The position numbers were made by a program, and so were the translations under genes. DNA of 64,000 nt, taken from Promethearchaeota archaeon. Lineage in GTDB: Archaea > Asgardarchaeota > Lokiarchaeia > Sigyniarchaeales > SOKP01. Location: assembly GCA_016839555.1 (NCBI GenBank), contig JAEOUA010000002.1:1-64000 (forward strand). Direction: 5' to 3'. Shown here piece by piece: positions 62,716 through 64,000 of the stretch. How positions within the stretch are numbered: position 1 is the stretch's first letter; the number at the start of each line of letters is the position of its first letter. Under the pieces are notes generated by a model, which had not been told where the DNA came from, searched no databases, and saw nothing but the letters and a program-made list of their open reading frames with translations.

Positions 62716-64000
62716 ATGAGAGAAGGTGAGAAAGTAAGATATCCAAAAATGAATAGAATGTGGCGTATTGCCTCTAAAGAAGATTTAGAGAGAATTGACA
62801 ATGCAGCATATCATATCTTGAGCGAAATTGGGGTTCATATCGATGATAAAGACTGTATAGAGTATTTAAAGGACGCCCCAGTAGAAATAGATGAAAAGGA
62901 ACTTATTGTGAAGTTTCCAGAGTATTGGGTAAGAGAAATGATTGCAAAAGCTCCAAAATCTTATCTTTTAGCTGCAAGAGATCCTAATAATGATTTACTT
63001 GTGTCTAGTTACCATAATGATTTTTATAACCTTTTCACTAGTGGCTCGACAAAAATGTATATTTGGAATGAACAAACAAGTCAATGGGATTCTAAAACTC
63101 CTGGTGAAGAAGATGTAATAAGAGGTTTTAGAATGATTGATGCAGTTGATGCATATGATGGATTTTTCGGAACTCCCGTTGAAGATGTGAAACGTAGTCA
63201 TCAAGGACTTCCTGCGGAGTTACATACAACCTATAATAAGATGAAATTCTCCACTAAACATGGAGGACCATGTGCAATAACAGAAGGAGGATTAAAGGAA
63301 TGGGATTATGTAGGTAAATTGGCTGCCGAAGTGCAAGGAGGTTTTGATGAATTAAAAAAACGTCCTATAATTGCAGGATTACCTACAACTATTGGACCTC
63401 TAACCTGTACGCGACAAAACTTTTGGGCAGCGGTCGGAAGTGCGAAATATCATTTACCAACATATCCATATTGGGGTGGAACAGCACCTTTTACCGCACC
63501 AGCAACAGCTCCAGCACAAAATGCCTTAGCTGTGGCGTGTACTCATTTTTGTATTGCATTATCGCAATATTTAGATCCTGGAACGGCAGCTATTCCTTGG
63601 CCTCAACCTACATCTGTCGACCCTCAATCAGGACAATTAGCTGTGGGTCCTCTCCCTAGTATATTACTCGGAATGGGGGGTCAAGTTTATCAAGATTTAT
63701 ACGGTCTTCCTATTGGGGGATGTGCATATTGTTTGTCATCATCCTTAGATGAAGCGGGAGCTACATGGGCATTATCTTTATTAATGGAAGCATTATGGGG
63801 TGTTAACATACAACAAGTAGGTTCTACACCTGGAGCGTTTATGTGGGAGACTATTGTAATGGGTGAGACTTTAGTTAATTACACGAAACAAGTACTCTAT
63901 GAACTTACTGAAGATGTGCTTAATATAGATGAGGAACATTTAGCATTAGATGTCATAAAAGAAGTCGGGCCAAAAGGACAATTTACAACACATCCTCAAA
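62716..64000 (+). CDS. MttB-family methyltransferase, non-pyrrolysine type, 3' end outside window
   Basis: The frame is open from ATG 62716 to the window end (428 codons), so it is absent from the track. It follows the trimethylamine methyltransferase superfamily: MWRIASKEDLERIDNAAYHILSEIGVHI, FTSGSTKMYIWNE, GTPVEDVKRSHQG, KHGGPCAITEGGLKE, WGGTAPFTAPATAPAQN, GGCAYCLSSSLDEAGATWA. True MttB has an amber codon (Pyl) in the second half; here no TAG is found in that region, so this belongs with the non-Pyl group that demethylates quaternary amines such as glycine betaine or related. The methyl group would pass to a corrinoid protein kept active by the RACo-like protein. The start has no strong RBS. 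Confidence 0.85.
   Translation, partial: MREGEKVRYPKMNRMWRIASKEDLERIDNAAYHILSEIGVHIDDKDCIEYLKDAPVEIDEKELIVKFPEYWVREMIAKAPKSYLLAARDPNNDLLVSSYHNDFYNLFTSGSTKMYIWNEQTSQWDSKTPGEEDVIRGFRMIDAVDAYDGFFGTPVEDVKRSHQGLPAELHTTYNKMKFSTKHGGPCAITEGGLKEWDYVGKLAAEVQGGFDELKKRPIIAGLPTTIGPLTCTRQNFWAAVGSAKYHLPTYPYWGGTAPFTAPATAPAQNALAVACTHFCIALSQYLDPGTAAIPWPQPTSVDPQSGQLAVGPLPSILLGMGGQVYQDLYGLPIGGCAYCLSSSLDEAGATWALSLLMEALWGVNIQQVGSTPGAFMWETIVMGETLVNYTKQVLYELTEDVLNIDEEHLALDVIKEVGPKGQFTTHPQ

Noticed and set aside
62716-64000. Pyrrolysine (TAG) recoding in the MttB-like gene
   Set aside because: Reading all visible codons from 62716 gave no in-frame TAG; the frame is simply open, so the non-Pyl group is more likely.
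1-64000. tRNA, rRNA or CRISPR features
   Set aside because: No GGTTCGAATCC-type arm with a matching cloverleaf, no rRNA blocks and no regularly spaced repeat array were found on either strand by eye.

Overview
The window looks like chromosome from an Asgard archaeon, most probably a Lokiarchaeia-type lineage. The DNA is strongly A+T rich. Genes are short to medium, mostly single or in short runs, and intergenic DNA is almost pure A/T. Archaeal marks include a chaperonin of the thermosome/CCT family, an HTH_10 (bacterio-opsin-activator type) regulator, a predicted tandem histone-fold protein and VapBC modules. Marks typical of Asgard genomes include two proteins that look like longin plus roadblock-type fusions, a leucine-rich-repeat protein, a Sir2 deacylase and many GPH-type transporters. 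No rRNA, tRNA, CRISPR array, prophage or intact insertion sequence was seen.

Layout. 1-2 kb: the tail of a repeat-rich membrane-anchored surface protein, a frameshifted histone-fold doublet, an ORF without a clear start and a small membrane protein. 2-8 kb: ThiC family, Nudix, a TrmO-like protein, Sir2, a GH4 glycosidase and a saccharopine-dehydrogenase-like oxidoreductase. 8-13 kb: a six-unit 2TM protein, a dual-specificity phosphatase, an unknown protein and a 7TM protein. 12.5-16 kb: a VapBC pair abutting an isoprenylcysteine-methyltransferase remnant, a YtcJ-type amidohydrolase and a second PIN/antitoxin pair. 16-26 kb: GPH transporter plus enolase-superfamily dehydratase, a methyltransferase, the two longin/roadblock-like proteins, an FAD reductase, a split PEP-synthase-like phosphotransfer pair and a two-gene DUF7064-like operon. 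26-36 kb: acyl-CoA synthetase, GPH transporters, an ADP-forming CoA ligase alpha subunit, DUF389, nucleoside hydrolase, a truncated aminoacyl-CoA ammonia-lyase and thioredoxin. 37-45 kb: MFS transporter, two sulfatase-fold enzymes, enoyl-CoA hydratase and a GT-C glycosyltransferase-like protein. 45-53 kb: a cysteine desulfidase-like protein with no canonical start, Nudix proteins, an iron-sulfur flavoprotein, a U32 peptidase with an in-frame stop, PCMT and a B12-dependent ribonucleotide reductase. 53-64 kb: a decayed duplication, an SDR, then a probable corrinoid methyl-transfer neighbourhood with a RACo-like activase, a divergent chaperonin paralog, an SCP2-like protein, an LRR protein, an HTH_10 regulator and a truncated non-pyrrolysine MttB-family methyltransferase.

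How the genes fit together. The gene content suggests anaerobic heterotrophy on sugars, sugar acids, sulfated or phosphorylated compounds and methylated amines. B12 chemistry recurs in the ribonucleotide reductase, RACo-like activase and MttB homolog. The most noteworthy items are the histone doublet hidden by a homopolymer frameshift, the chaperonin paralog sitting 36 nt behind the corrinoid activase, the sixfold intramembrane histidine pattern, the Cys/Thr nucleophile pair of sulfatases, and an unusual number of broken or truncated genes (ICMT tail, ammonia-lyase head, SDR head, U32 with ochre stop, helical ORF with ochre stop). All family calls come from reading motifs by eye; no database search was run.
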